Assembly: GCF_042675725.1 (NCBI RefSeq)
Contig: NZ_JBHTJN010000001.1
Coordinates: 124,001-188,000 of the forward strand
Direction: 5' to 3'
Length of the DNA: 64,000 nt
Source of the DNA: Seminibacterium arietis
GTDB lineage: Bacteria > Pseudomonadota > Gammaproteobacteria > Enterobacterales > Pasteurellaceae
Below, in pieces: positions 26,402-35,525 of the stretch. The notes beneath the pieces are model-generated. The model was not told where the DNA came from. It saw only the letters and a program-made list of their open reading frames with translations, and ran no database searches. Within the stretch, counting starts at the first letter, position 1. The number at the start of each line of letters is the position of its first letter. Position numbers and translations under genes: made by a program.

Positions 26402-27472
26402 TTATTTTGTTTTCTCTTTTTTTAATACCGCACTTTTTAACTGAATAAGTAATTCTTTTTGTATATGTGATAACCGAGGTTTTTCTTCAGGGGTAAAAAC
26501 TAAAGGGCGACAAAATTCCATTGCTTTGATACCTAAACGTGCTGTCAACAAACCAACGCCTATACCTTGAGCTGCACGCACTGATAATTTTGCAGTCATG
26601 TCTTGCGATAGCCAGTCCATACCAATATCTTGTAGAACTTCTGTTGCTCCAGCAAATACTATATTTAATAACACCATACGCAATAAACGTAGTCTGCTAA
26701 TATAGCCTAGTTCTATACCATAAATAGTAGCTAGTTTATTAATCAATCGAATATTTCTCCAAGCAATAAAAAACATGTCTATTACGGCTAAAGGGCTAAT
26801 CGCAACAATAATTGCGGCTTCTGCGGATGCTTTACTTATCAATTTCTTTGCTTGTTCGTCTGCTGTTTTCACTACTGTTCGGCTAAATAAACGAGTAATC
26901 TCTGCTGGTAAATAAGCATCGTTAAGCTGTTCTTGCCACTGTTGATATTCTGTACTATCTTGCATTTGTAAATTTTTGGCTATATTTTCACAAAGTGCGG
27001 TAGCATTTTCTGTATTTTTGTGATTAACCTGCAAAAATGTTTGTTGCAAAAATTCTTTGCTTTGTGCTTGCCATTGCAAATGCTTTTTTAATTTAACGAG
27101 CGTTCTCCATTCATTAAAAATAGCAGTAAACCCTAATATCACAATAAAAAATGCTACTAAAGCAAATGCGAAATAAATCCATTGATGTTGTTGCCATGTA
27201 TCTATCAGCCATTGGATTGATTGAGCAACCACAGCGATACTGAATAAAAGTGCGGTGATTCCTAGTAATTTTTTCCACCAACGAGGAGAAGGGGTTAAGG
27301 CTTTCTCTAATTTTATTGTTTCATTAGCTCCTATTGGAAGATCCTCTACCCACTCTGAGTCCACTTCAACTTCATTGATTTCAAATTCTTGTTTAGCAAT
27401 AAAAATTTCATCATCATCGATTTTATGAATTAATTCTTTCTCTTCCTGTGAGGAAAATACTTTTTTTTGCAT
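26402..27472 (-). CDS. ycjF: YcjF family inner membrane protein (TIGR01620)
   Basis: A 356-residue membrane protein of the YcjF/UPF0283 family. Two adjacent hydrophobic segments (about 68-85 and 97-117) are followed by a long cytoplasmic helical region and a hydrophobic, glycine- and alanine-rich block (SKASAEAAIIVAISPLAVID) with the family motif ISPLA. It starts 8 nt after the ycjX stop, so the two are co-transcribed, as ycjX-ycjF-tyrR in E. coli. The function is unknown but the family is stress-induced there. Confidence 0.87.
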   Translation of the reverse strand: MQKKVFSSQEEKELIHKIDDDEIFIAKQEFEINEVEVDSEWVEDLPIGANETIKLEKALTPSPRWWKKLLGITALLFSIAVVAQSIQWLIDTWQQHQWIYFAFALVAFFIVILGFTAIFNEWRTLVKLKKHLQWQAQSKEFLQQTFLQVNHKNTENATALCENIAKNLQMQDSTEYQQWQEQLNDAYLPAEITRLFSRTVVKTADEQAKKLISKASAEAAIIVAISPLAVIDMFFIAWRNIRLINKLATIYGIELGYISRLRLLRMVLLNIVFAGATEVLQDIGMDWLSQDMTAKLSVRAAQGIGVGLLTARLGIKAMEFCRPLVFTPEEKPRLSHIQKELLIQLKSAVLKKEKTK

Positions 27473-27480
27473 ACTCTTTC

Positions 27481-28887
27481 CTATAATTTATCTGATAGTA
27501 AAAACTGCAACACGGAATCCATACGTAAATGGGGAATTACAGAACTATTATCTAGAGGCTGTGGTTCAAATTGATCAAACTCAAAATTTTGATTTTGCCA
27601 AAACTGTTTATTAGGTAATCGGCTCGGAACAGATCCTGGATACAATGTTACTTGTTGTTTATCTGATGATCGAATTCCTTGTAAAGCATAAATACGTTTG
27701 CCATCTTGTTTTATCATCCATTGCTTTGTTGCTCGAATTGCAGCTATTGCTGTGTATTCTGTATCAATCCCCTCATATTCCGCATGACGACCTCCTTCCT
27801 GCAATAGCTGTCTCATTAAACTAATCAAATTTGGCAATTGATCTGTAGTTATATGATCCGCTTTAGTCGCAATAAACATTAATTTATCAATACGTGGAGA
27901 AAACAAGCGATGTATTAATGAACGTTTACCATAATGAAAATTACTAAAAAGTTGCTGTAAAACTTGTTGCATATCAAGAAATGCTTGTTGACTATAATTT
28001 AATGGCGTTAAGCAATCAGCTAAAACTACTTGTCGATCAATAGTAGAAAAATAACGATGATAAAATCCTTTCACTACATGTTGGCAATAGTAATCATAAC
28101 GTTGAGTTAATACTTTGAAATAACTTCCTTCTTTAGCATTTTGTTGTAGTTGCAATAACTGGCTTTGATTTAAATGGACAAGCGGAAAAAATTGTAAAAT
28201 AGGTGCATTCTCTAATTCTCTGGGTAGCACAAATCGTCCTGGCTGAATAAAATGTAATCCTTCTGCCTTACAATCAAATAGAAATACGGTATAGTCTTTC
28301 GCTAGTTGAGCTAAAATATCTTCATTTACTACCGCACTTAAATCTAATTTTTTTACTTTTTCTAACCAATTCTGAGCTAGCTCTTGTCGCTTCCCTTGTA
28401 ATAAACTTTGTTGCTGTTGCGACCATTGGACATAACTCAAATTTAATAACGGAAGATCTAATAACCATTCACCTGGATAATCAAAAATATCTAAATATAG
28501 TGTACCTTTTTCTTTAAAATGTCTCATCAAGCCCGATTGACGTTGATAACGAATCGCTAAGCGAGTCTCACTCACTCCTTCAGTAGATTTTGGCCATTGA
28601 GGTGGAATTTCATTTAACGCCTGAATATTTCCTTCATAATCAAAACGAGATACACTTAAATCCGATTGTGCAATTCGTTTTACTCCAATAATAGTGTTAT
28701 TATGAGCGGCTTCAAATAAAGGCAAATGATTATTATCATTACGATCTATATTCAAAAGTTGGTTAATCAGGCTTGTAATAAAAGCTGTTTTTCCACTACG
28801 GCTTAACCCTGTCACAGCAAGTCGTAAAGTGCGGTCAAAACCACGATTAATTGCATCATTTAACTCTTTTCGAAAGGAATATAACAT
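27481..28887 (-). CDS. ycjX: YcjX family P-loop ATPase/GTPase
   Basis: A 468-residue protein of the DUF463/YcjX family with a P-loop GLSRSGKT (27-34) and a Walker-B-like LYLDIFDYPGEWLLDL region. Further conserved blocks include FVLPRELENAPILQFFP and MFIATKADHIT, which resembles a GTPase specificity loop. In gammaproteobacteria it pairs with ycjF. It is divergent from sapA, sharing a 64-nt promoter gap. The physiological role is not established. Confidence 0.87.
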   Translation of the reverse strand: MLYSFRKELNDAINRGFDRTLRLAVTGLSRSGKTAFITSLINQLLNIDRNDNNHLPLFEAAHNNTIIGVKRIAQSDLSVSRFDYEGNIQALNEIPPQWPKSTEGVSETRLAIRYQRQSGLMRHFKEKGTLYLDIFDYPGEWLLDLPLLNLSYVQWSQQQQSLLQGKRQELAQNWLEKVKKLDLSAVVNEDILAQLAKDYTVFLFDCKAEGLHFIQPGRFVLPRELENAPILQFFPLVHLNQSQLLQLQQNAKEGSYFKVLTQRYDYYCQHVVKGFYHRYFSTIDRQVVLADCLTPLNYSQQAFLDMQQVLQQLFSNFHYGKRSLIHRLFSPRIDKLMFIATKADHITTDQLPNLISLMRQLLQEGGRHAEYEGIDTEYTAIAAIRATKQWMIKQDGKRIYALQGIRSSDKQQVTLYPGSVPSRLPNKQFWQNQNFEFDQFEPQPLDNSSVIPHLRMDSVLQFLLSDKL

Positions 28888-28951
28888 TTTTATTTCTAAA
28901 TTTTGATAATCTAATTTACAATTATCCTATAATTTACCATAAATACGCATT

Positions 28952-30634
28952 ATGTTGATGAGAAAAATAATCCTATTACTGGCATTTTCTATAAATATTT
29001 TTATAAAATTTGATGCTGTAGCTGCTCCTCGTGTCCCTGACATTCTGACACAAAATGGCTTGATTTACTGTACTTACGCTAACAGTTTTTCGTTTAATCC
29101 ACAAACGGCAGATATTGGTGCTAGCATGAATGTTGTGACGGAACAAATTTATAACAAGCTATTCGAATTCAAAAATAATAGTGCGAAACTGCTACCTGTG
29201 CTAGCTACTTCATACGATATTTCCAATGACGGTAAAGTTATCACAATAAATCTACGAAAAGGAGTAAAATTTCATCATACTGATTGGTTTACTCCTACAA
29301 GAGATTTTAATGCTGATGATGTAGTATTCTCTCTCAATCGAGTATTAGGACAAAATGTTGAATTACCATCATTAGAAGGGGCTGTTAACTATGAAAATCC
29401 CCAGTATCGTATTTTTCATGAACAAGCAAAAAAAATTCATTTTCCTTACTTTGAAAGTATTAAACTCAACGAAAAAATTGCTTCAGTAAAAGCAATTAAC
29501 CCTCATCAGGTGCAAATTATCTTATTTGAACCCGATGCTTCAATTTTGCCTCACTTAGCCAGCCAATACGCGATTATCTTTTCTCAAGAATATGCATTAC
29601 AGCTGAACGCTGATGATAATCTAATTCAATTAGATACACTACCTGTAGGAACAGGACCCTATAAAGTTAAAAATTATTTCAAAAATCAATATATTCGTTT
29701 AGTGCGAAATGATGACTATTGGAAAAAAGAAGCTAAAATTGAAAATGTTATTATTGATCTTTCTACAGATAAAACAGGACGATTAATTAAATTTCTCAAT
29801 GGAGAATGTCATATTACGTCTAACCCAGAAATTAGCCAATTAGGGTTACTAGAGCAATACAATAAAAAATATTACACTAAAACTATTGAAAGTATGAACT
29901 TATCTTATCTAGCATTTAATTTTGATAAACCATTGATGCGAGATGTTAAGTTACGCCGAGCAATCTCTCAAGCTATTGATCGCAAAAGAATCATAGAAAC
30001 AATCTATCATCATAATGCGACTATTGCTAACAATATTATTCCGAATATTTCTTGGGCGGCAACAGTTAACACTCCCGATTATGCTTATGATTATAATCCC
30101 AAACAAGCTACAGATTTTTTACAGAATAAAAAACTCAATTTAACTTTATGGGTAGTAAACGAAGAACATTTTTATACTCCATCGCCTATCAAAATGGCAG
30201 AATTGATCAAAGCTGATTTAGCAAAAGTAGGTGTAACTGTTAACATACAAGCTATAACCCGAACTCATCTTAATCAGCAACTAAAAAATTCAACTGGAAA
30301 TTACGACTTAATCTTAACAGGGTGGGCAGCTGGAAATTTAGATCCTGATAGTTTTATGCGTCCTATTTTAAGTTGTCACATGCTTGAAAGAGAATTCAAT
30401 TTATCTCATTGGTGTTATCCTCCATTTGACGAAGTGATGAATAATGCTCTCGCAACTTCTAATTTAAAAGAGAGAGCAAATTTTTACAATATTGCTCAAG
30501 AGTTAATTTTATCTGAAGTACCCATTATTCCGTTGGCTAACGCAAAGCGAGTATTAATAGCCTCATCACAAGTACAAGGAATACATATGACACCTTTCGG
30601 CAATATTGATTTTGCTACCCTCTTTTATCAATAG
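28952..30634 (+). CDS. sapA: SapA, periplasmic peptide-binding protein
   Basis: Solute-binding component of the Sap importer, which in Haemophilus takes up antimicrobial peptides and haem. The 560-residue protein has a signal peptide (MRKIILLLAFSINIFIKFDAVAA region) and the family-5 solute-binding fold: SFNPQTADIGA, VITINLRKGVKFHHT and FLNGECHI. Start at ATG 28952; a second ATG at 28958 is equally plausible and no ribosome site decides. A -10 TATAAT lies at 28928-28933 in the gap shared with ycjX. sapB follows 11 nt downstream. Confidence 0.9.
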   Translation: MLMRKIILLLAFSINIFIKFDAVAAPRVPDILTQNGLIYCTYANSFSFNPQTADIGASMNVVTEQIYNKLFEFKNNSAKLLPVLATSYDISNDGKVITINLRKGVKFHHTDWFTPTRDFNADDVVFSLNRVLGQNVELPSLEGAVNYENPQYRIFHEQAKKIHFPYFESIKLNEKIASVKAINPHQVQIILFEPDASILPHLASQYAIIFSQEYALQLNADDNLIQLDTLPVGTGPYKVKNYFKNQYIRLVRNDDYWKKEAKIENVIIDLSTDKTGRLIKFLNGECHITSNPEISQLGLLEQYNKKYYTKTIESMNLSYLAFNFDKPLMRDVKLRRAISQAIDRKRIIETIYHHNATIANNIIPNISWAATVNTPDYAYDYNPKQATDFLQNKKLNLTLWVVNEEHFYTPSPIKMAELIKADLAKVGVTVNIQAITRTHLNQQLKNSTGNYDLILTGWAAGNLDPDSFMRPILSCHMLEREFNLSHWCYPPFDEVMNNALATSNLKERANFYNIAQELILSEVPIIPLANAKRVLIASSQVQGIHMTPFGNIDFATLFYQ

Positions 30635-30645
30635 GAAAATAAATT

Positions 30646-31611
30646 ATGTTATTGTCCTTTTTACGTCATATTATCTTACTTTTTATCACGTTATTGATTA
30701 TTTCAATCATCAGTTATATTGTTCTCATTAAAGATCCTCTTAATGCGAGTCTAATGACACCGCACTTTTATTCGGGATACTTCGTTTATGTTGATAATTT
30801 ACTGAATGGTGATTTTGGTATCAGTTATAACGGAGGTGAGCCTTTGAAAGATCTTATTTGGGTTGTGCTTCCAGCTACATTAGAGCTCTGCTTTACTGCT
30901 ATTTTATTTGCTATACTATTTGGTATTCCTTTAGGTTTATTAAGTGCTGTGAATAACTCACACTTTATTGGAAAGCTAATCCGTACTTTATCAGACATTG
31001 GGCTATCTATGCCTGTGTTTTGGGTTGCACCAATTTTACTCTATGTTTCTGCAATCCAAACATGGGAAATATCAGCCATAGGACAATATAATCTATTATA
31101 TGAAATTAAACCAATCACAGGTTTTCCAATCATTGATGTATGGTTTATTGATCAGCCTTATCGAATAAAAATAATTCAAAACGTATTGCAGCATTTAGTG
31201 CTACCTACGCTAGTTTTAACTATTTTACCTACAATGGAAATTATTCGTCTTGTTCAACAACGTGCCGAATTTTTATTTAAACAAAATTATGTCAAAGTAA
31301 CTATGACTAAAGGCTGGTCTATTTGGAAAGTACTACGTATACATATTTTACGCAATACATTACCATTACTAATACCTCAACTCCCCCGTCTGTTTACATT
31401 AGTTCTTGCACAATGTATGCTGGTAGAAAGTACATTTGCTTGGCCAGGTATTGGTCGATGGCTTATTGATGCTGTTAAATTTCAAGATTACAACAGTATT
31501 TCAGCTGGTATTATGGTAATCGGATTATGTATTATTACCGTAAACTTATTCGCTGAAATATTGACTTTTATATTAGATCCACTAAATAAAAAGGGTTGGT
31601 ATGCAAGATAA
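30646..31611 (+). CDS. sapB: SapB, ABC transporter permease
   Basis: Inner-membrane permease of the Sap importer, 321 residues with the DppB-type topology of six helices. The first helix is near residues 10-27 and the EAA-like loop MEIIRLVQQRAEFLFKQNY followed by HILRNTLPLLIPQL lies about 200-245. It overlaps the sapC start by 11 nt, implying translational coupling. An uptake signal falls inside the coding region near 30759. Confidence 0.93.
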   Translation: MLLSFLRHIILLFITLLIISIISYIVLIKDPLNASLMTPHFYSGYFVYVDNLLNGDFGISYNGGEPLKDLIWVVLPATLELCFTAILFAILFGIPLGLLSAVNNSHFIGKLIRTLSDIGLSMPVFWVAPILLYVSAIQTWEISAIGQYNLLYEIKPITGFPIIDVWFIDQPYRIKIIQNVLQHLVLPTLVLTILPTMEIIRLVQQRAEFLFKQNYVKVTMTKGWSIWKVLRIHILRNTLPLLIPQLPRLFTLVLAQCMLVESTFAWPGIGRWLIDAVKFQDYNSISAGIMVIGLCIITVNLFAEILTFILDPLNKKGWYAR

Positions 31612-32488
31612 AGAGCCTGAAGATTTTCGTCAAACTATGGCGTTTAAACAAATTTGGCAGTTATTTTATAAAGATAAAGTAGCACTATTTAGTTTATATT
31701 TATTTATGCTACTAGTTTTGACCGCACTTTTTAGCTCCATTCTTGCACCTTATCCAAGTGATATGCAATTTGTTGGTTTTGAGTTAATGCCACCATCTTG
31801 GGTTGAAGGAGGAAAAATTAGTTACTTTTTTGGAACAGATGACATCGGGCGGGATCTATTTAGTCGATTAATTATAGGTACAAGCTATACTTTAGGATCC
31901 GCTTTAATTGTAGTTACTATCACTGTAATATTGGGAAGCTTATTAGGCATTTGGGCTGGCATGTCAAGAGGATTAAAATCTCGTTTCTTAGGACACTTCT
32001 TTGATACTTTTTTATCTATCCCCATTTTGTTAATCGCTATTGTGATCGCGACATTAATGAAACCAAGTTTAGTCAATGCAATGCTAGCTATTACTTTAGC
32101 TTTGCTACCTTACTTTATCCATGAAATTTATCAATCAATTCAAAAAGAATTAAAAAAAGAATATATTCTCATGTTGAGATTGGAAGGAGCCTCAAATTGG
32201 ATATTACTAAAAGAAACTATTCTACCCAATATTTACGTTTCTTATATCCGCGAAATTGCTAAACTATTTACTATTGCAATTTTAGATATTAGTGCATTAA
32301 GTTTTATTTCTCTTGGAGCTGAACGTCCTACACCAGAATGGGGAGCTATGATTAAGGATTCGTTACCCTTAATTTACTTAGCCCCTTGGACTGTCATTCT
32401 CCCAGGACTTGCAATTATAGTAACTGTTTTAATTGGCTTAACACTCAGTAATGGAATAAGTAAAGCTGTAGAAAAATATTATAAATAG
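31601..32488 (+). CDS. sapC: SapC, ABC transporter permease
   Basis: Second permease of the Sap importer, 295 residues. It has the DppC pattern: a first membrane helix, FFGTDDIGRDLFSRLIIG, then membrane helices and the coupling loop EYILMLRLEGASNWILLKETILPN. It starts inside the end of sapB and ends 9 nt before sapD. No separate ribosome site is obvious, consistent with coupled translation. Confidence 0.93.
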   Translation: MQDKEPEDFRQTMAFKQIWQLFYKDKVALFSLYLFMLLVLTALFSSILAPYPSDMQFVGFELMPPSWVEGGKISYFFGTDDIGRDLFSRLIIGTSYTLGSALIVVTITVILGSLLGIWAGMSRGLKSRFLGHFFDTFLSIPILLIAIVIATLMKPSLVNAMLAITLALLPYFIHEIYQSIQKELKKEYILMLRLEGASNWILLKETILPNIYVSYIREIAKLFTIAILDISALSFISLGAERPTPEWGAMIKDSLPLIYLAPWTVILPGLAIIVTVLIGLTLSNGISKAVEKYYK

Positions 32489-32497
32489 GAAATTAAT

Positions 32498-33538
32498 ATG
32501 GCATTGCTGGATATTCGTAACCTCAGTATTGAAATAAATTCTCCTAATGGCAGGATTAAAATTGTAGATAATGTCAATCTCACTATCAATGAGGGTGACA
32601 TTTGTGGTTTAGTAGGCGAATCTGGTTCAGGGAAAAGTTTGATTGCCAAAGTCATTTGTAATGCAGCAAAAGAGTCTTGGATAGTTACAGCAGATCGTTT
32701 TCGTTTTAATGAAATTGAGTTATTAAAACTTACTCCCAACAAAAGAAAAAAATTGATTGGTAAAGAAATTTCTATGATTTTCCAACAACCTTTATCTTAT
32801 TTAGACCCTAGTAAGAAAATAGGAAAACAACTAATTCAAAATATACCCCACTGGACATACAAAGGAAGATGGTGGCAGTGGTTTGGTTGGAAAAAACGCA
32901 GGGCTATTGAATTATTGCATCGTGTTGGAATAAAAGATCACCTTGATATTATGAACAGTTACGCTAACGAAATTAGTGAAGGTGAAGGTCAAAAAGTAAT
33001 GATTGCCATGGCAATTGCTAATCAGCCCCGTTTATTAATCGCAGATGAACCAATGAATGCTCTAGAACCGATAACTAAAGCTCAAATATTCCGCTTATTA
33101 TCAAGTATGAATAAAAATCAAGGAACATCTATTTTACTCACAAGTAATGAAATCAATTCTATAAGCGATTGGTGCAGTTCTTTATCTATTTTATACTGTG
33201 GACAAAACGCAGAATCAGGCTCTAAAGAAAGTATTTTAGAGATGCCTTACCATCCCTATACTAATGCTTTACTTCATTCTATCCCTAATTTTAAACAACC
33301 ATTACCTCATAAAGGTAGATTAAATACTTTAAAAGGCACAATGCCATTATTAGAACAAATGCCCGTTGGATGCAGATTAGGACCTCGTTGCCCTTTTTCT
33401 CAGAGTAAATGTGTAATAAAACCCTTAACTAAACATTTAAAACATCGAGAATTTTCTTGCCATTTTCCTTTAAATTTACGTGAAAATCAGCGTAAAGAAA
33501 AAGAAAATGTCTTTATTCCGCTTACTATTAGCCTATAA
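32498..33538 (+). CDS. sapD: SapD, ABC transporter ATPase
   Basis: ATPase subunit of the Sap importer, also linked to potassium uptake in enterobacteria. Walker A is GESGSGKS (40-47), the signature-like motif EISEGEGQK as in other SapD, and Walker B LLIADEPMN. The H-loop, SHD in E. coli SapD, reads SNE (S216, N217, E218), so the switch histidine is absent. The C-terminal oligopeptide-ATPase extension with CRLGPRCPFSQSKC is present. 346 residues. Confidence 0.9.
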   Translation: MALLDIRNLSIEINSPNGRIKIVDNVNLTINEGDICGLVGESGSGKSLIAKVICNAAKESWIVTADRFRFNEIELLKLTPNKRKKLIGKEISMIFQQPLSYLDPSKKIGKQLIQNIPHWTYKGRWWQWFGWKKRRAIELLHRVGIKDHLDIMNSYANEISEGEGQKVMIAMAIANQPRLLIADEPMNALEPITKAQIFRLLSSMNKNQGTSILLTSNEINSISDWCSSLSILYCGQNAESGSKESILEMPYHPYTNALLHSIPNFKQPLPHKGRLNTLKGTMPLLEQMPVGCRLGPRCPFSQSKCVIKPLTKHLKHREFSCHFPLNLRENQRKEKENVFIPLTISL

Positions 33539-33556
33539 CTATAAAAAGAGGAAAAA

Positions 33557-34366
33557 ATGACCGCTCTTTTGCAAGTAAAAAATTTATCCAAATATACTGT
33601 TGATAAAGTAGGATTATTTACTTCTACTCGCTTTGCTCCAGTTGAAAACGTTAATTTTACTTTAAAGCGTAAAAAAACTTTAGCTGTAATTGGTAAAAAT
33701 GGTTCTGGAAAGTCTACATTAGCAAAAATGATTGTTGGCATTTTAAAGCCTTCAAGTGGTGAAATTTTATTTAAAGGTATGCCCTTGCAATTTGGCGATT
33801 ATCATTATCGAACTCAACATATCCGCATGATCTTTCAAGATCCTAACTCTACTTTTGATCCTAAAATGAATGTAGGACAAATTCTCGATACTCCATTACG
33901 CTTAAACACAAGGTTAGATGAGCATGATCGTAATCAAAAAATTTTTTCGACTTTAAAACTAGTTGGGCTTTATCCAGACCATGCCAATGCCAAAATTAAT
34001 AATATGTCCATTAGTCAAAAACAACGAGTAGCTCTCGCCAGAGCATTGATTTTAGAGCCTGAAATCATCATTACTGATGATGCATTAGGTTTATTAGATG
34101 CAACTGTAAAAATCCAACTAATGAATTTAATGTTAGAAATACAAGAAAAATTAGGTATTTCATATATTTATATTGGACAACATTTAGGAATTATCAAACA
34201 TATCTCTGATGATATTTTAGTGCTAGATAATGGGCAATTAATTGAATATGGATCAACTTATTCTGTTTTCACCAATCCTAAAACAGAAATAACTAAACGC
34301 TTACTTGAAAGTCATTTTGGTGAAATTTTAACTGAAAAAGCATGGAATCAAATGGAATCTAGATAA
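33557..34366 (+). CDS. sapF: SapF, ABC transporter ATPase
   Basis: Second ATPase of the Sap importer, 269 residues. Walker A GKNGSGKS (46-53) is intact and the signature-like motif is MSISQKQR. In Walker B the catalytic Glu is replaced: TDDALGLLD, with D174 and D175 where most ABC ATPases have Asp-Glu. The H-loop His is kept in IGQHLG. GAGG precedes the ATG. The operon appears to end here; the next gene lies on the other strand, so the sapZ of H. influenzae is not present at this place. Confidence 0.9.
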   Translation: MTALLQVKNLSKYTVDKVGLFTSTRFAPVENVNFTLKRKKTLAVIGKNGSGKSTLAKMIVGILKPSSGEILFKGMPLQFGDYHYRTQHIRMIFQDPNSTFDPKMNVGQILDTPLRLNTRLDEHDRNQKIFSTLKLVGLYPDHANAKINNMSISQKQRVALARALILEPEIIITDDALGLLDATVKIQLMNLMLEIQEKLGISYIYIGQHLGIIKHISDDILVLDNGQLIEYGSTYSVFTNPKTEITKRLLESHFGEILTEKAWNQMESR

Positions 34367-34398
34367 ATTAATGTTGATCAGAAAATATAATCTTAATT

Positions 34399-35100
34399 TT
34401 AATCCGCTTGCAACATACTTAAACGTTTTTTAGCTTTTTCAGAGAATTCATCATGCTGCTTCAATGTTTCTTGATACCAATAAATTGCTTTATTTGTATC
34501 CTGCTTTACACCTTTACCCTGTTCATACATCGTGGCTAATCTAAATTTAGATTCATTGTGGTTATTACGAGCGGATTTTTCAAACCATATAAAAGCTTTC
34601 TTAAAATCTTGTACTTGAATTTCTTGATAATAGACTGCACCTAAAACAAACATAGCAAATACACTGTCAGATTTTGCAGTTTTTTCTAATAATTTAATCG
34701 CATGAGGAACATTTTTCTTCACCCCCAAACCATCTAAGTACATTAATGCTAAATGATTAATTGCTTTAATACTTCCTTTTTCAGCTGCCTCACTCAACCA
34801 CCAATAAGCTTTATCATTATTTTGTGCAACTCCCCTCCCTTGCATATACAAAATGCCCACGTTAACTTGAGCATTTCTGTCTCCTTTTTTTGCTAATGGA
34901 TAAATTAAGTCAAAAACTAAGTTCCAATTATTTGAGTCCGCTGCATATTGAGCTAAATTTCGTCGCTGTTGATCTGTTAATTCAAATTTTTCTGCTACCG
35001 CACTTTTTGATATAGTATCAAAAGCTGTTTCTTTCGGTAAGGCTTGTAAATTAAAGCTACAAAGCAATAATCCTAGAAACAATTTTTTAGACAATTTCAT
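34399..35100 (-). CDS. Exported Sel1-repeat protein
   Basis: A 233-residue protein with an N-terminal signal peptide (KLFLGLLLCSFNLQALP) and about four Sel1-like TPR repeats from residue 65, for example AQVNVGILYMQGRGVAQNND, INHLALMYLDGLGVKKNV and FRLATMYEQGKGVKQDTN. Such repeats bind other proteins; exported members often act in envelope or stress pathways. The partner is unknown. It is convergent with sapF and lies before a 425-bp gap and topA. Confidence 0.75.
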   Translation of the reverse strand: MKLSKKLFLGLLLCSFNLQALPKETAFDTISKSAVAEKFELTDQQRRNLAQYAADSNNWNLVFDLIYPLAKKGDRNAQVNVGILYMQGRGVAQNNDKAYWWLSEAAEKGSIKAINHLALMYLDGLGVKKNVPHAIKLLEKTAKSDSVFAMFVLGAVYYQEIQVQDFKKAFIWFEKSARNNHNESKFRLATMYEQGKGVKQDTNKAIYWYQETLKQHDEFSEKAKKRLSMLQAD

Positions 35101-35525
35101 ACTCTTCCTTATTAAGTCAACTATAGGAATAAAATAGTAACGGAATCCTAATTTATCACAATTTCATTAACTGATAACTTTAAATTATAACAAGTTATAG
35201 ACACGATATAAAGTTAGATAAATTGCAATATAACTGGATAGAGTAGCACAAATGCACGTTATCAAAACCAAACTACTAAAATTAAGTGGTAATATATAGT
35301 TCATATTAGCAATTAATTTCTTTATATATCAATAAGCTAAGATTATTCAATTTTTTAGTTGTAGTTTTTTTGTGTGTTTGTTGTGTTGTTATGGTTTTCA
35401 GCACTGGCGGTAGTTTATTTTTCTTTTTTATTATCTTAACTTATCGTGCGTAAATCTCCACTTATCATCTTTGATTTAAGTGGAGATGTAAGCACACCCC
35501 ATTAAACTCCCAAAAAAGTCAATTT
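35101..35525. other. Intergenic region between the Sel1 gene and topA
   Basis: About 425 bp of AT-rich sequence without a gene I can support. It holds one perfect 11-bp inverted repeat, ATCTCCACTTA (35454-35464) with TAAGTGGAGAT (35477-35487), 38 nt after the topA stop. This could end the topA transcript although no T run follows it on the minus strand. The promoter of the Sel1 gene should lie near its right end of the gene at 35101-35170. Confidence 0.5.

Noticed and set aside
28175..28186. ACAAGCGGA inside ycjX as another Apl-type uptake signal
   Set aside because: Its last base differs from ACAAGCGGT and it lies in a conserved codon context, so it is chance.
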